The notes under the pieces are model-generated. The model worked only from the letters and a program-made list of their open reading frames with translations. It did no database searches and was not told where the DNA came from. Made by a program: the position numbers and the translations under genes. This document shows, piece by piece, positions 44,935 through 57,880 of a DNA stretch of 64,000 nt (within the stretch, counting starts at the first letter, position 1; each line of letters starts with the position of its first letter). Source of the stretch: Procambarus clarkii (taxonomy: Eukaryota > Arthropoda > Malacostraca > Decapoda > Cambaridae). The stretch is taken from positions 27,368,904 to 27,432,903 of the forward strand of contig NC_091181.1 in assembly GCF_040958095.1 (NCBI RefSeq), given 5' to 3'.

Positions 44935-46494
44935 CTACGCTCGTTGTGTCCCGTCTTCCCAGCACTCTTTGTCATATAACGCTTTGAAACTACTGACGGT
45001 CTTGGCCTCCACCACCTTCTCACTTAACTTGTTCCAACCGTCTACCACTCTATTTGCGAAGGTGAATTTTCTTATATTTCTTCGGCATCTGTGTTTAGCT
45101 AGTTTAAATCTATGACCTCTTGTTCTTGAAGTTCCAGGTCTCGGGAAGTCTTCCCTGTCGATTTTATCAATTCCTGTTACTATTTTGTACGTAGTGATCA
45201 TATCACCTCTTTTTCTTCTGTCTTCTAGTTTTGGCATATTTAATGCTTCTAACCTCTCCTCGTAGCTCTTGCCCTTCAGTTCTGGGAGCCACTTAGTAGC
45301 ATATCTTTGCACCTTTTCCAGTTTGTTGATGTGCTTCTTAAGATATGGGCACCACACAACAGCTGCATATTCTAGCTTTGGCCTAACAAAAGTCATGAAC
45401 AATTTCTTTAGTATATCACCATCCATGTATTTAAATGCAATTCTGAAGTTAGAAAGCATTGCATAGGCTCCTTGCACAATATTCTTTATGTGGTCCTCAG
45501 GTGATAGTTTTCTATCTAGAACCACTCCTAGATCTCTTTCTTTATCAGAATTCTTTAAAGATTTCTCACATAATATATAGGTTGTGTGGGGTCTATGTTG
45601 TCCTATTCCACATTCCATAACATGACATTTATTAACATTAAATTCCATTTGCCAAGTGGTGCTCCATATACTTATTTTGTCCAGGTCTTCTTGAAGGGCA
45701 TGACAGTCATCTAAATTTCTTATCCTTCCTATTATCTTAGCATCATCAGCAAACATGTTCATATAATTCTGTATACCAACTGGTAGATCATTTATGTAGA
45801 CAATAAACATCACTGGTGCAAGAACTGAACCCTGTGGTACTCCACTTGTGACATTTCTCCATTCCGATACATTGCCTCTGATTACTGCCCTCATTTTTCT
45901 ATCGGTCAGAAAATTTATCATCCATGTTAGAAGCTTACCTGTCACCCCTCCAATATTTTCCAGTTTCCAGAACAACCTCTGATGTGGAACTCTGTCGAAA
46001 GCCTTTTTTAGGTCCAGATAGATGCAGTCAACCCAACCATCTCTTTCCTGTAATATCTCTGTGGCTCGATCATAGAAACTGAGTAAATTCGATACACAGG
46101 ATCTTCCAGATCGAAAACCATACTGTCTGTCTGATATTATATCATTTCTCTCCAGGTGTTCTACCCATTTAGTTTTGATTAGTTTTTCCAATACTTTCAC
46201 TATTACACTTGTCAATGATACAGGTCTATAATTGAGGGGGTCTTCCCTGCTGCCATTTTTGTAGATTGGAACTATGTTAGCCTGTTTCCACACGTCTGCT
46301 ACGATTCCTGTAGACAGGGATGCCTGAAAGATCAGGTGAATTGGAATGCTGAGCTCAGATGCACATTCTCTCAGAACCCATGGTGAAACTCCATCTGGGC
46401 CAGCTGCTTTGTTCTTACTGAGCTCCTTGAGCATATTTTCCACTTCATCTCTAGACACCTCTATCCGCTCTATGTTGTGCTCTGGAATTCCCAT
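44935..46494 (-). mobile_element. LINE reverse transcriptase, 519-codon open frame
   Basis: This is a non-LTR retrotransposon ORF2 remnant that is open end to end. RT motifs in order: KNKAAGPDGVSPW (28-40), NYRPVSLTS (88-96), QYGFRSGRSC (124-133), YLDLKKAFDRVP (159-170), SGVPQGSVLAPV (217-228) and the catalytic FADD (248-251). A typical LINE tail follows: RYATKWLPELKGKSYEERLE, DMITTYKIVTGID, NRVVDGWNKLSEKVV. The N-terminal endonuclease (~230 residues) is missing. The frame runs a little above the Met (...NTTFYEIFREQDT) to ~46535 and stops being recognisable, so the copy is 5'-truncated. Its 3' end (44908) has the short GTAATTAC tail also seen at 637. CR1/Jockey-like by motif; clade not resolved. 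It lies antisense in HDAC3 intron 3. Confidence 0.93.
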
Positions 46495-48135
46495 TGTGTC
46501 TTGTTCTCTGAAGATTTCATAAAAAGTAGTGTTAATGGCTTGGTGCTTTCCCCCTGATAAATCCCTCCCTTCCCCTCAAATTCCCTGTGCAGGTAAATAT
46601 TTGAGGTACCTAGATCATTATAGGTTTCCAGGTGACTCCACTATCACAGTAGAAGGCATTGGGCAAGTCTTTCTTGTTCATTTTTTCTTGAGTTTTGTCT
46701 TTATGCAAGGGGTATTCCATTCCTGTAATATCACTCTTCAGTATGGTGTACCAGTCCTATGAGGAACACTTTAGTAATCTGCAACCCCCAGAGGTATCTT
46801 TTTAAATTATTTAATATTCAATGTGGTTTTGCTGTCCTATCAAGTTATGCAACAACCTTGGTTGTGTTTGTGAATTTTACTCCAAGCCTGTGCCTTGGTG
46901 TTGGACTTTCTTTATTCACACACTCATTTTACATTATCCTTTCGATGTTTATGTGGGGCCCTTCCCTTTTTGGTTTTGGTTTAGGACATTGTATGGCTTC
47001 TGGTTAGTTTTTCATTTTGTTTAATAATTGCATACCAAATTCTGTAGTATTTGGTGGGTCTGGTTCCTTTTGTCAGATTTTTCTTTTGTTGGTTGCACCT
47101 ATACTACATTTCATCCTGGTTCCAAGTCTTCATATTAGTTGCAGTTTTCCTAGTGTTTGCAAATTGCTTTCTGTATTGCCATTACACTCCCCTTTGCTGA
47201 TTCTGGATTCGTGCCTTCTTTTGATAATTACTTGCTGCCTCTGGAATGTTTTCATTTGGTGTAGGGTAATTCTCAATGTGTGAGAGCCTTCTTATAATGA
47301 TGCTGTGCTGTTAAGGGCTTGTGCATTGTTATTGGTATTTGTGATCACCTGTTTTAGGTGGCAAGAACCATAGGCCCATCTCGTTTGGGTGGGGAGGGGA
47401 GAAAATGATAATGAAGCCTAGGTCCTTGGTGCTTGTGAATATCCTCCTGAGGGCTGCAAGTGGCTGGCTGTCTAGCTTATGTGCCTGTTAGCAGCCTATT
47501 CCCAGTTGGATCTTTCTTTGTGGCTTACAACTTCCATGCCATCTCCGGTTATGGCATTCATATGTCCTCTACTTGAGGCTCTGTGCTATAAGTCCTGTCT
47601 CCAATCTTTTGAGACCAGTGAGCAAGCTCGGGCTTCTTTCTGCACATGACCCACGGATGCTTCCATTCTTTTCCAGTCATGCTTGGTTAGGATTTGAAGT
47701 GTGGGCATCCAGCTCTAAAGACCCAGAAATGATGACAATGGGGTTACCTGGTGGTGGGTGATCTAGCCTCTGATTTACTAACCATAGTTTTCAGAACTAT
47801 AATTGTACTTCTAATTTTCTCTCAGGTGAAAATGAAAAGCAATTTAATAATTCCTATTATAAAGAGCTAGTAATCTCGGTGGTCATCTGAGTTAGGTTTG
47901 CCACTATCTTTCTTTCTTAGATATGTCACAGGATCACTTGCAAAGATTCGTTTCACGACGGGGAAACAAGTATTGAGAGCTGGCCTCTGAATGAGACTTT
48001 GGTGAATCGTATTGGAGCTGATTATGGAAGGAAATGAGCGTCATGCTTAGAAAGGAGTGAGTCACAATGCACACATTTCTATTTTTAACAAACTTCCCAT
48101 AAAAATGTGTACTGTATGTTATATTTTTGTTACAG

Positions 48136-48330
48136 CCCTGTGTTTGATGGCCTGTATGACTTCTGCTCTATGTACACTGGGGCATCCCTAGAAGGTGCTG
48201 TAAAGCTAAACCATAATTGCTGTGACGTTGCCATCAACTGGTCTGGAGGCTTGCATCATGCCAAGAAATTTGAAGCCTCAGGTTTCTGTTACGTTAATGA
48301 CATTGTAATAGCTATCTTGGAAATGTTGAA
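48136..48330 (+). CDS. HDAC3: HDAC3 coding exon 4 (active-site His pair)
   Basis: This exon encodes residues 95-159 plus two bases. It runs from [19 protein letters not shown] through [20 protein letters not shown] to [12 protein letters not shown]. His135 and His136 are the charge-relay pair. It is the longest exon (195 nt). The acceptor is TTACAG and the donor GTAAGTTG. Intron 3 before it is 4 kb and holds an antisense LINE. Confidence 0.97.
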
Positions 48331-49929
48331 GTAAGTTGTGGTTATTATAAGTTTTATTTTATAACTAGTAACACGACAAATAATTTAAACATAGTTATCT
48401 TAATGGTTTTGGTGGTTATTAACTTAAAAGGTAGAGGTGAGGCCACATAAGGTGGAAACCTTGCACAGTAATAATAAGGATTGCACTCACATCCTAGAAG
48501 TGTGTAATTTTAGACAATTAAGAATAGTGTGCTTCCCCATGTTTAACTGGATAGTTTTCTCTGCGTTGTGGCTTCTTTTAAGAATTACTTCTCTCCTTAA
48601 GAAATAACTGCTATAAAAAGAATAATGGAAGGAATGAAATTATGAATAAGAAAAAAGGCATATGCTAAGTGAGAAAAGTGAAGTACAGTATGTTTAATAT
48701 TAAAATATAAATGTACATAAATCCTAATAAAGCAGGAGGAAAAATATTTAAATTTATCATTAAAATTGCAAATTTAGTGTGGTTGAGAATGTTATTAAAT
48801 CATTGGAAATTATCTAAAGGGATCCTTTGAAGTGAAATTAAAATTAAATTGTATAGAGAATGATTGTATATTTTATGTACAGTAGAAATATTTCACAAAT
48901 ACAGTTATTAGCTATAAACAGTGGATCCTTGAAAATCCAAACGTCAAGAAAGAGTTTACTACTGTATTAGAAATTCTTTTAAATGTGAAGGTTGTACCTG
49001 AATTTTCATGATTTTTTAACACTTGGAGGGTAAAAAATCCAGACCCAATCAATATCATTAATAGTTACCAGCATTTTTACTACAGTTCTTTTGATTTTAT
49101 TAATAAACATTACTAAAAAAAATAAAATTATTTACTGTACAGTACTATACAGTACTGTAGTTAGACTGTATTAAAAATCATACAGTACAGTTAGTAGAAT
49201 GTCATTCTTTTACTGCATTATGGAGAGTGAGATCTAGCTCTTTATGCCCTGCCTCTTAGCCATTTGTACCCGATTCACTAACGACTGTACCCCTCTCAAC
49301 GTAACGTTTCCATCATATTTTTTCTTGTAATTGTAGATTGAATTGGCTTCAACTAGCTCTTCCTTCATTGCAACCCACTTGCCGACCACCAGTTCAGGGA
49401 ACAAGAACTTCCTTACATCTCTTCAACTCAACTGTGTGTGCAGCTTACACTGATATCCCCCTTGTCCAGCCATCCTCGTGTACAAGTAGTACTTGTAGTA
49501 ATGTTGAAGCCCATCATACATATATTAACATAAAAGGCAGTTAGAAAGTATAAGTTGGTGTACAGTACTATTGAATTTGGACAAACCAGGTTTTTTTTTA
49601 CTGATGTTGCAAAAAAAAAAGAAAAATTTATGCTGATCATCTTAGGCCTAATATAGTACATATGTGTGCTATATTTGACATTGGAATATTTGTTTGGTTT
49701 TTAGCTTTATTTTTTCTGACTATAAAGCAAATAGCACCAAATTCTAATATCTAATTGTCCATTACAACTATGTATGTATGATTGTCCACATAGTTACAAA
49801 AGAGTACTATCTATACAGGAGGGTGGGTTGCCTTGTCCTATTTTATTTTTTTAATTTAAATAGGCTTACTTTGACCATCTTGTCTATTCCCCCAAAAGTC
49901 CTATAATCTACTCTAGAGTAGAGAAGAAA

Positions 49930-50425
49930 CAGAAACCATAAAGTTGAGAGAAATTTCTCTCAACCTATCCTCATAGATGAGGCCTCTCAATTCTGGTACT
50001 GATCTAGTTGCAAACCCAACCCGTTCTCGCAAATTCGTAAAGTCAATATTGACTTATTAAATAAGTGCATAGGTGACATACTAAACATAATACCCTTAAA
50101 AAGATTCATAGAAAACACCGACCTTACCTAACCTTGTTAGTATCTTAAGATAAGCATCTTATAGCTTCGTAATTGCAATTGTTACTTAACCTATTACAGG
50201 TATAGGTTAAGTAATAATTGTAATTACGAAGCAATAAGATGCTTAATTTAAGATACTAACAAGGTTAGGTAAGGTCGGTGTTTTCTATGAATCTTTTTAA
50301 GGGTATCTATTATGTTTAGTATGTCACCTATGCACTTATTTAATAAGTCAATATTGACTTTATGAATTTGCGAGAACTGGTTGTGCAAACCTCTGAACCT
50401 TCTCAAATTTTTGTTTATGATTCAC
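49930..50425 (-). pseudogene. LINE RT fragment split by a MITE
   Basis: In reverse the flanks of the MITE join to GGTTTGCA.CTAGATCAGTA, CCAGAATTGAGAGGCCTCAT, GAGGATAGGTTGAGAGAAAT. This is the R.....(L/I)RG..YE.RLRE tail of a LINE RT with a few changes. Confidence 0.65.
50017..50383. mobile_element. hAT-like MITE, 367 bp, with exact 8-bp target duplications
   Basis: The whole element is an almost perfect inverted repeat. Both ends begin CAACC(C/A)GTTCTCGCAAATTC, and the arms stay matched for ~180 bp each (GTCAATATTGACTTATTAAA, TAAGTGCATAGGTGACATAC, AAAAACACCGACC-like). It is flanked by TGCAAACC at 50009-50016 and again at 50384-50391. Removing the element and one copy of TGCAAACC restores a LINE fragment. 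An 8-bp duplication and 5'-CA ends are typical of hAT elements. No transposase. Confidence 0.92.
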
Positions 50426-52090
50426 AAGGTGTGGGTTCTATGCTAAGGCAGGTTACTTGAGTAATGGTGTCACATAGGCAGTGTGTTTGAACTTGAAAAC
50501 CACTTTGTTTAGATTCTTAAATGATGATTTGATGTTTGCTTGCTTCTCATATGCTGCTAATGTTATCCTGTTCACATGAGCTTCTGATGTTGGGATTATG
50601 TCTACTCCCAGGTCTTTTTCTCTTATTGTTTCCAGCAATTGCTTTTCCCCTAAGGTATAGTTAAATACAGGTCTCCTATCTCCCTTACCCTGGTTGATAC
50701 CTGGTTGATGGGGTTCTGGAAGTTCTTCTACTCCCCAAGCCTGGCCCGAGGCCAGGCTCGACTTGTGAGAGTCTGGTCCACCAGGCTGTTGCTTGGAGCG
50801 GTCCACAGGGCCACATACCCACCACAGCCCGGCTGATCCGGAACTTCTCTTGGAAAACCGTCCAGTTTTCTCTTGAAAATGTCCACGGTTGTTCCGGCAA
50901 TATTTCTTATAGTCACTGGGAGGATGTTGAACAACCGCGGACCTCTGATGTTTATACAGTGCTCTCTCATTGTGCCTATGGCACCTCTGCTCTTCACTGG
51001 TTCAATCTTGCATTTTCTTCCATATTGTTCACTCCAGTACGTTGTTATTTTACTGTGTAGGTTTGGGACCTGACCCTCCAGTATTTTCCATGTGTATATT
51101 ACCTGTATTTGGTATCTCTCTCGTCTCCTTTCCAGAGAGTACATTTGGAGAGCTTTGAGACGATCCCAATAATTTAGGTGTTTTATCTCGTCTATGTGTG
51201 CCGTATGTGTTCTCTGTATTCCCTCTATTTCAGCAATCTAGACATACCCATTTCATTAGTTTACACTTATTTGGATTGTATTCCAGCACCAATATTTTCC
51301 TCAACTCCTGAAATTTGTCAAGGTCTTCTTCAGTTTTTGCTCCTCCTTAACTTTGCCTCATCTGCAAATATTAATATGTATGAGCTCACTCCCTCTATGT
51401 GACCATTTACATAAATTAAAAAGGGCAATTGTCCTAGGATAGAGCTCTGTGGAACACTACTTTCTGCTTTTCTCCAGCCCGACATCATCTCTGATTATGA
51501 TCTTTTGTTCATGTCTCTTGTACCCATTCCAGTACCTTTCCTGTTATCACTGCTTGTCTCTCCATCTTGTGTCTTTTGTGAGAAACTGTTTCAAAAGTTT
51601 TTTTTTTGGTAGTCTAGGAAGATGCAGTCTACCAATCCTTCTAATGTCTTATTTTGGTGACCTATCGTATGATTCACTCAAGTTTGTTAAGCATGGTTTT
51701 CTATCTCTGAAGCCATGTTGTTCTGTTAAATTGACTCTCTCCAAATGTTCTACAATCCTTTTTTCTTATAATTTTTTCTCGATTCTTGTGTGGAATGCAT
51801 GGTAATGATGCTGGTTTGTAATTTGGTGCTTCATGTCGGTCCTCTTTCTTGAATATTGGAACTACACTTGCCCTTTTCCAGATTTCTGGTAGCTCGCAAG
51901 TCTCTAGTGTAATGTTGAACATTATAGTTAAAGGGTAACACATGACCCCTGATTTTTCAGTAATCATGGTGATATCTGGCCTGGTCCTACTACTTTTGCT
52001 ACATCTAGTTCCTCCAGGTGTCATTTTACCTCCTCTATATTAGCTTGAATTCTGTCTAGTGTTGAGTGGATACCAATCTGGTTCTGATTT
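50425..52090 (-). pseudogene. Decayed LINE ORF2 (RT), pieces out of order
   Basis: Minus-strand pieces: 52024-51701 (TLETCELPEIWKRASVVPIF, KKEDR..APNYKPASLP), 51700-51190 (RT core with stops), 51185-50700 (SLERRRERYQIQVIYTWKIL, VKSRGAIGTMREHCINIRGP, RLFNILP) ending in the 3' tail CCAGGTATCAACCAGGGTAA. Then 50690-50450 carries FNYTLGEKQLLETIREKDLG, which normally lies before the tail. The order shows a rearrangement or a second insertion. Confidence 0.8.
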
Positions 52091-52398
52091 GATTTGGCCA
52101 GTCTTACTGACACAATGTGGATGTGTACCTAATTGGGGGTACCTAATTTTCTTCATACAGTTGCTTGTTTTGTTGTGCATTTGATTTTCTGGTGCTTTTT
52201 CAGTTTTGAGTAGATATCAGTCTCAAGCTTGCCTCGCCTCACAGGGTGAGCCAGATTATGGTTTTTCTTCCAGTAGGCAAGGATGAATCTCAGAGGTTTA
52301 GTATGATTAGCCAAGTCTTGGCAGTGTGAGAACTTGGGTCATGGAGCTACTGGGAACTCGCCAGACTAGGGCATTTAATTATATTCAGCTCTTGATAA

Positions 52399-53058
<660 letters not shown>

Positions 53059-53171
53059 GTGACATGTTTGAAATTGGTCATGAAAGTGGCAGATATTACT
53101 CTGTTAATGTACCCCTTAAGGAAGGTATTGATGATGCCAGCTACACGCAGGTCTTCAAACCAGTCATTGAG
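53059..53171 (+). CDS. HDAC3: HDAC3 coding exon 6
   Basis: This exon encodes residues 205-242: [20 protein letters not shown], then [18 protein letters not shown]. It corresponds to the GTGD...G.G.YY.(V/L)NVPL.(D/E)GIDD block. The acceptor lies after a T-tract (CATCCTGACAG); the donor is GTAAGAAT. It ends on a codon boundary. Confidence 0.97.
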
Positions 53172-56100
53172 GTAAGAATAATATTGCTTCCTTCTTTGCA
53201 AATAAGAATTCTATTCAAATGTAATGTAGAATTGCCTTAGTTAATTTTTTAATATAACACTTAAAATTGTTTGCTACTATATAGTAAATAGTGTACTCTT
53301 GACAATTTGAATTAATTGTGACCATTTCTGTTGTCATTTACATGGTGATTAAAATTACAGGGCTGTTTTAAGTTTTTTTATTAAGGCCAAAATTATTTTC
53401 TTCTGGATAAGGCACTCTTGGTGTGTGTCCCTCATCCAAGAGCTAGGGTCCACCCATATCATTACTATGTGCACCACAAAGTATGTGACTTTCAGCTCTA
53501 CCACGCAGGGTACTTTTCAAATGATCCTGCCTGGTAGTTGGCACGAGGAAACAGTGGGGTATCGAGGAGTCTAACTCAATACCCTACCAGAGGAAAATTG
53601 CACATTATGACATCCCTTATGCAAGCAATAATTGACAACATAAAACTCGGCAGATAACGCTCTGTTAGCAACTTAAAAGATAGGCTGTTGCCTGACCTCC
53701 ACCAGGTCACACTACAGGATTGGAGAAGCCAACAACGCCTCACTTTTTATCTGGCATCTACCCACTACTATTTCAGCTTTGCAGAGGACGAGTAATTAAG
53801 TTTAATTTTTCCATGAAATTTTTGTTTCTATATAAGGGGTCCCATGTTTAAATTAAGTGTTGCCTTCATAATGTGGTGACCAGTTGTTTGTGTGTTTGGC
53901 TATTTCTGTCTGCTTCAAGATGGTTTTAGGGTTCTTTTGCTTAGTGCTGATCGTTGATGGCCTACAACACTCGGTCTCTTTATTATTATTTTTATTAATA
54001 TTATTATTATTATTATTATTATTATCATTATCATCTGCCACTGCATATTTTTGGATGTCATTCTGGTTGCTTTATTTCTTCCTTTCATATTTTTTTGTCT
54101 TTGTGTGTTATTTTGGCAAATTTGTTTGTCTCTGGGTTCCATTTTTTTTTTTTTTTTTTTTTAAGCTCTGCACACTTGCCCTTTGGGCTTGTGCATTTTT
54201 GCAACTTAATTTGCCCCGTCATCTGCCTCATACTGCTCTTCTTTGTTTCCTGGGTCATTGTGACTTCTGTCAACTATGGTATAGTAAGGTCCTTTCTGAT
54301 CACTTTGCTGAACTACTTGGAGGAAAGCAGACACGAGAGAATTCTCAATCCAGGCTTGAATGATCAAGTACATTTGACTACTCAAACACCCCTTTCATGC
54401 AATACTCTAAATCAAATAGACCATAAAGTACAGCTCTGATACTCTTAAAATTACCCCCTTATTAGTACCCTGCCTGGCTGCTAACACCACTTTTCACCCA
54501 GCTCATTCTCCTGATTTGCCACTCTGTAAAAAATCCAACCTCCTAATCTTACCAGAAACATAAGAATGCTAGCAACATGCTTAATCTATCAAATCTGATG
54601 CATAGAAAACATTTATGAGCTGTTACTTTTCTTAGTAAGTTGCATTTGTAACACTGATTACCATAATAAAATAAAATGTCCCATTAGTTGATAGGATGGA
54701 TTGTCACCAGATGACAACACCAGTGATCTGCACAGCTAATAAGTGTTCCCAATTACTTCCTAAATTTGCCCAATGGGGTCTCTTTCTCTGTTAGGGTAGA
54801 AGTACATTAAGTTAGGATTTCTCCTCTTGATTCTCCCGTCCTAATGCAAATGCTTCCTGCACTGCTCCAGGCTTAGGCTTTTGGACCTAATATAATAAGC
54901 ATGTGAGAAGATTTATAAGGTGTATATAGTATTTATGAACCAAAATAAAACATATTACAGTATAGTGAATAGAGAGGGGTCTCAGGAGAGTTATCATTGT
55001 ATAGTGTTATTAGAATATTATTAACTGTTATGATGAACATATATAAAATATTGTTCTAGATGATGCAGATCTAGTAAAACATGTTCATGTTTAGATGAGT
55101 TAAGTTTTATTGACATAAGAGATGACTACTAAAAGGGTCCCTGTAGTACAGTTGGGTTCATTCTCGACTCACAATTGAGAATTTTGGGTTCAAATCCTGT
55201 ACGGGACAGAAATGGTTGGGCATGTTTCCTATCACCTAATACCACCTAGCAGTAAGCAGGTACACAGAAGTTAGTCGGCTTGTTGTTGGGTTGCATCCTG
55301 GGGAGGGTCAGTAATTCGACCCCCAGGGGAAAACCTTAATATAACCCTCAATATGTACTGTGTGTATAAATTGGCTGCCTGTTACCCGACACAAAGAATT
55401 ATTATTATATAATTAAAATTAAATATGGATAAAAGTGAAGTCATGGAAAATAAAGTAGCTGGTTAGGAATACTGTAATAAGATAAGAAGAAACGAGACTA
55501 GAGGGTTACACGAAAGAGTAGTAGTGCCTTCCATTAAGTAAGGATGCAAGATGTTGGTGTGGCATGAGTATAAAAAATCTTAAGCAAGATGTAGCTAATC
55601 TGAGGGGCATTTATAGTGTTGTTATGGTGGTGCAAATATCAGCAAATAATCAAACAAAAGATAGTTTGAGATTGGTTATAACATATTAAATAAATGTATG
55701 ATAATAAATGGTGAAGAGAGCACATTTGAGTCAATTTCAAGGTGTGAAGAGAGGAAGGAAGGAAGGTAGAGAGCAGATGGACAGATGTGGTGAGTGAGAG
55801 CAGATATTAAGAGTGAAAGATATTAAAGAAGTGCTATGGAATGAGGCTAAATGAAATGCATTTGCTTTGAAGTGACTGTTTGGAAAACAATTTTAAATGA
55901 TTCACAGGAAGTCTTCACATGTGATTGTGGGAAGGGGGTAGGGTGCTGCTGTGGAGGTTTTTGTAGTGTGTGATGGTGTTGATTCTTCTTGTTGTGATAT
56001 GATTTATTTGTATTTATTTCATCATCTTTTCCTATCCAGTATTGCTCTCCTATTTCTTCTGAGCTAATGCCTCCCTATCCATGAAAGTGATAATGGGGTA

Positions 56101-56334
56101 ATAGTGATGATGTGAACTTTACACAGACTTTCTGGTTTATTATACTATGGTTATGTAGATACCCCAACACTAAAATAATTGTTTTCCATCATCGTATTCC
56201 TACATGTGTATTATTACGATTAGGTCTCTGGAAATGTGTTGATAAAGGCTAATAGCCAGACTGTAAGAGATAGTGTGTGTACAATTTTGTACATGTGAAA
56301 ATGATATATTAATGTTCGTTATTTTTTTTAACAG
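53172..56334. other. HDAC3 intron 6
   Basis: Contains a (TTA)n microsatellite (53984-54030), a 24-base T-tract (54142-54163) and a family-2 SINE (55137-55390). The rest (53200-53970, 54170-55130, 55400-56330) is AT-rich and unrecognised. Confidence 0.6.
55137..55390 (+). repeat. tRNA-derived SINE (family 2), best copy
   Basis: GTCCCTGTAGTACAGTTGGG (A box), anticodon stem CTCGACTCACAATTGAG (loop CTCACAA, Val-CAC-like), TTTTGGGTTCAAATCCTG (B box), body AATGGTTGGGCATGTTTCCT, ACCTAGCAGTAAGCAGGTAC, end GGGTTGCATCCTGGGGAGGG. Confidence 0.85.
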
Positions 56335-56441
56335 GCTGTTATAGAGTACTATAGTCCAACAGCAATTGTCCTTCAGTGTGGTGCAGACTCCCTATCAGGT
56401 GACCGCCTTGGTTGCTTCTCCCTCTCCACCAAAGGTCATGG
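56335..56441 (+). CDS. HDAC3: HDAC3 coding exon 7 (third zinc ligand)
   Basis: This exon encodes residues 243-277 plus two bases: [20 protein letters not shown], then [15 protein letters not shown]. Asp260 (GADS) is the third zinc ligand. Arg266 matches human R265, an inositol-phosphate contact. The acceptor is TTTTAACAG and the donor GTAAGAAT. Confidence 0.97.
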
Positions 56442-56857
56442 GTAAGAATTTTTGCAGGCCTATTTACCAAGTGAATACTGTATGGAAAGATTAGTACTAA
56501 CTAGCAGCTGATACTGGGAGTACCTGGGGTAGTAGTTAGTAACCATTGTAAGAAAAATCACGAGGACTGCAAAGAGATTCTTTCAATTGATTCCCTGTTT
56601 TTTTTTTTTTTTTGCAAAAAGAAAAATTATTCCTTTTAATTATTCCTATTTAATTAATTATAATTTAATTATAATTATGTAATATTAATTTTATATTAAT
56701 ATAAATATTAATTTAATCAGGCCTATGTCACCTGACCATCATTACAGATTGTCATTTGCCATTTGTTTGTTTTAATAATTTCCTTTTATTATGCCCTGTG
56801 TTGTTGGTCATCATGTCATGCGGTGACATGATGACGTCATGCTAGTTTGCTAACTTT

Positions 56858-57180
56858 TGTTTGGGGAGTTCTGTCCACTTGTTCGGCCTTCGGTCGCAAT
56901 AGTTTTACCAGAATAGGGGTTTGTTTTGGGGCGCCTACCTTTCTGGGTGCCTGTCCCGGTCGATGGCAAACATAGAATGCTCCCAACCACAGGGGGGGTC
57001 TCTATAGGCCATTGCTCCTCGTTCCTCTCTAGAGGGGGCCAGGTTCTGGCTCGTGGTCCCCAGTAAGCAAGAACTCCATGCATTGACTGATGCCAGAAAG
57101 ATATACATATCCATTCAGCCTGGATAGCTCTGGGGAACCTCCGGGACTCGCCCAGAAAATGGCGTTTAGTTACATTCAAC
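56858..57180 (+). repeat. DIRS-like terminal repeat, extra copy
   Basis: GGGGAGTTCTGTCCACTT, GGGGCCAGGTTCTGGCTCGT, GGTCCCCAGTAAG, GGGACTCGCCCAGAAAATGG, CATTCAACGCTGG match, in the same order, the right repeat at 59730-60040 (GGGGGAGTTCTTTCACT, GTTCTGGCACTGGTTCCCGG, GAGGCTCACCCAGAAATTGG, ATTCAATGCTGG). Diverged. Confidence 0.6.
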
Positions 57181-57477
57181 GCTGGTTTTTTGGTAAGGTA
57201 CGAGTATAAGAGTGATATGACAGTAATCTCGGTGGTTACTGTAATAATCCAGGATTGACAGAAGTCTTCACCTTTTGCATTTCTTATGTGTAGGTTTAGG
57301 CATTCACATGGGTTTGGATTTTGAGAACGGCTGTTGAATTCAGAATGAAAATAAAAAATGTTTTTAGTTAACTGACTAAAAATTAATTGAAGTTATGCTG
57401 TATTGAAAGTACTGTAATACGTACTAGATATTTATAAAAATTTGCGAGAAACCAGTATTTCTGGAAGGAACCACTTG

Positions 57478-57880
57478 TGGCTTCCTGAAGCCCTATATAC
57501 TAATAATGGTACCATCTACTAGGTTGCATCATACGTGGAATTATATGTGCCTACTGGGAACCAGCGCTAGATCCTGCCCCCCCCCCCCCCCCCCCCTCGC
57601 AGAGGCACAGGGTGTGGTGACCTTTATTTTCACCACCTCATCAGGGAAGGCAGCTAGAAAGTCGGCGAGTCAAAATAAACCACTGCTGGCTTCAATTGAG
57701 ACTGAAGCCGTGAAACTGGCCAAAAGAACTCGCACAAGTATGTAAACAAACGATCCAATTTTCTCAGCACTAGCATGGGCTCATTCGCCCCACCTTTCGC
57801 ACTCATTTGGGGGTAGGGGGGAAGGTAACCCATTATCAGCCAGCATCTCCAGCCTCAGTTCTATGCTTATGTAGTGCATA
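57478..57880 (-). repeat. Left inverted terminal repeat of the DIRS-like element
   Basis: It is the reverse complement of 59585-59980: GGTACCAT(C/T)TACTAGGTTG, CGGGAACCAG.GC.AGA.C.T (with CCCCC run), GAGGCACAGGG, CGAGTCAAAA, CTTCAAT.GA, TATGTAAACAAA, CTCAGTTCTA. Identity is roughly four in five by eye. It contains a 20-base C-run at 57577-57596. Confidence 0.8.

Larger units (their letters stand above)
44173..48135. other. HDAC3 intron 3
   Basis: This 4.0-kb intron holds a SINE (44757-44905) and the antisense LINE RT (44935-46494). The T-rich remainder (46550-48100) includes GTGCCTTCTTTTGATAATTA at 47211 and a trace (47860-47890, GTAATCTCGGTGGTCATC) shared with 57212-57235. No exon seen there. 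Confidence 0.6.
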
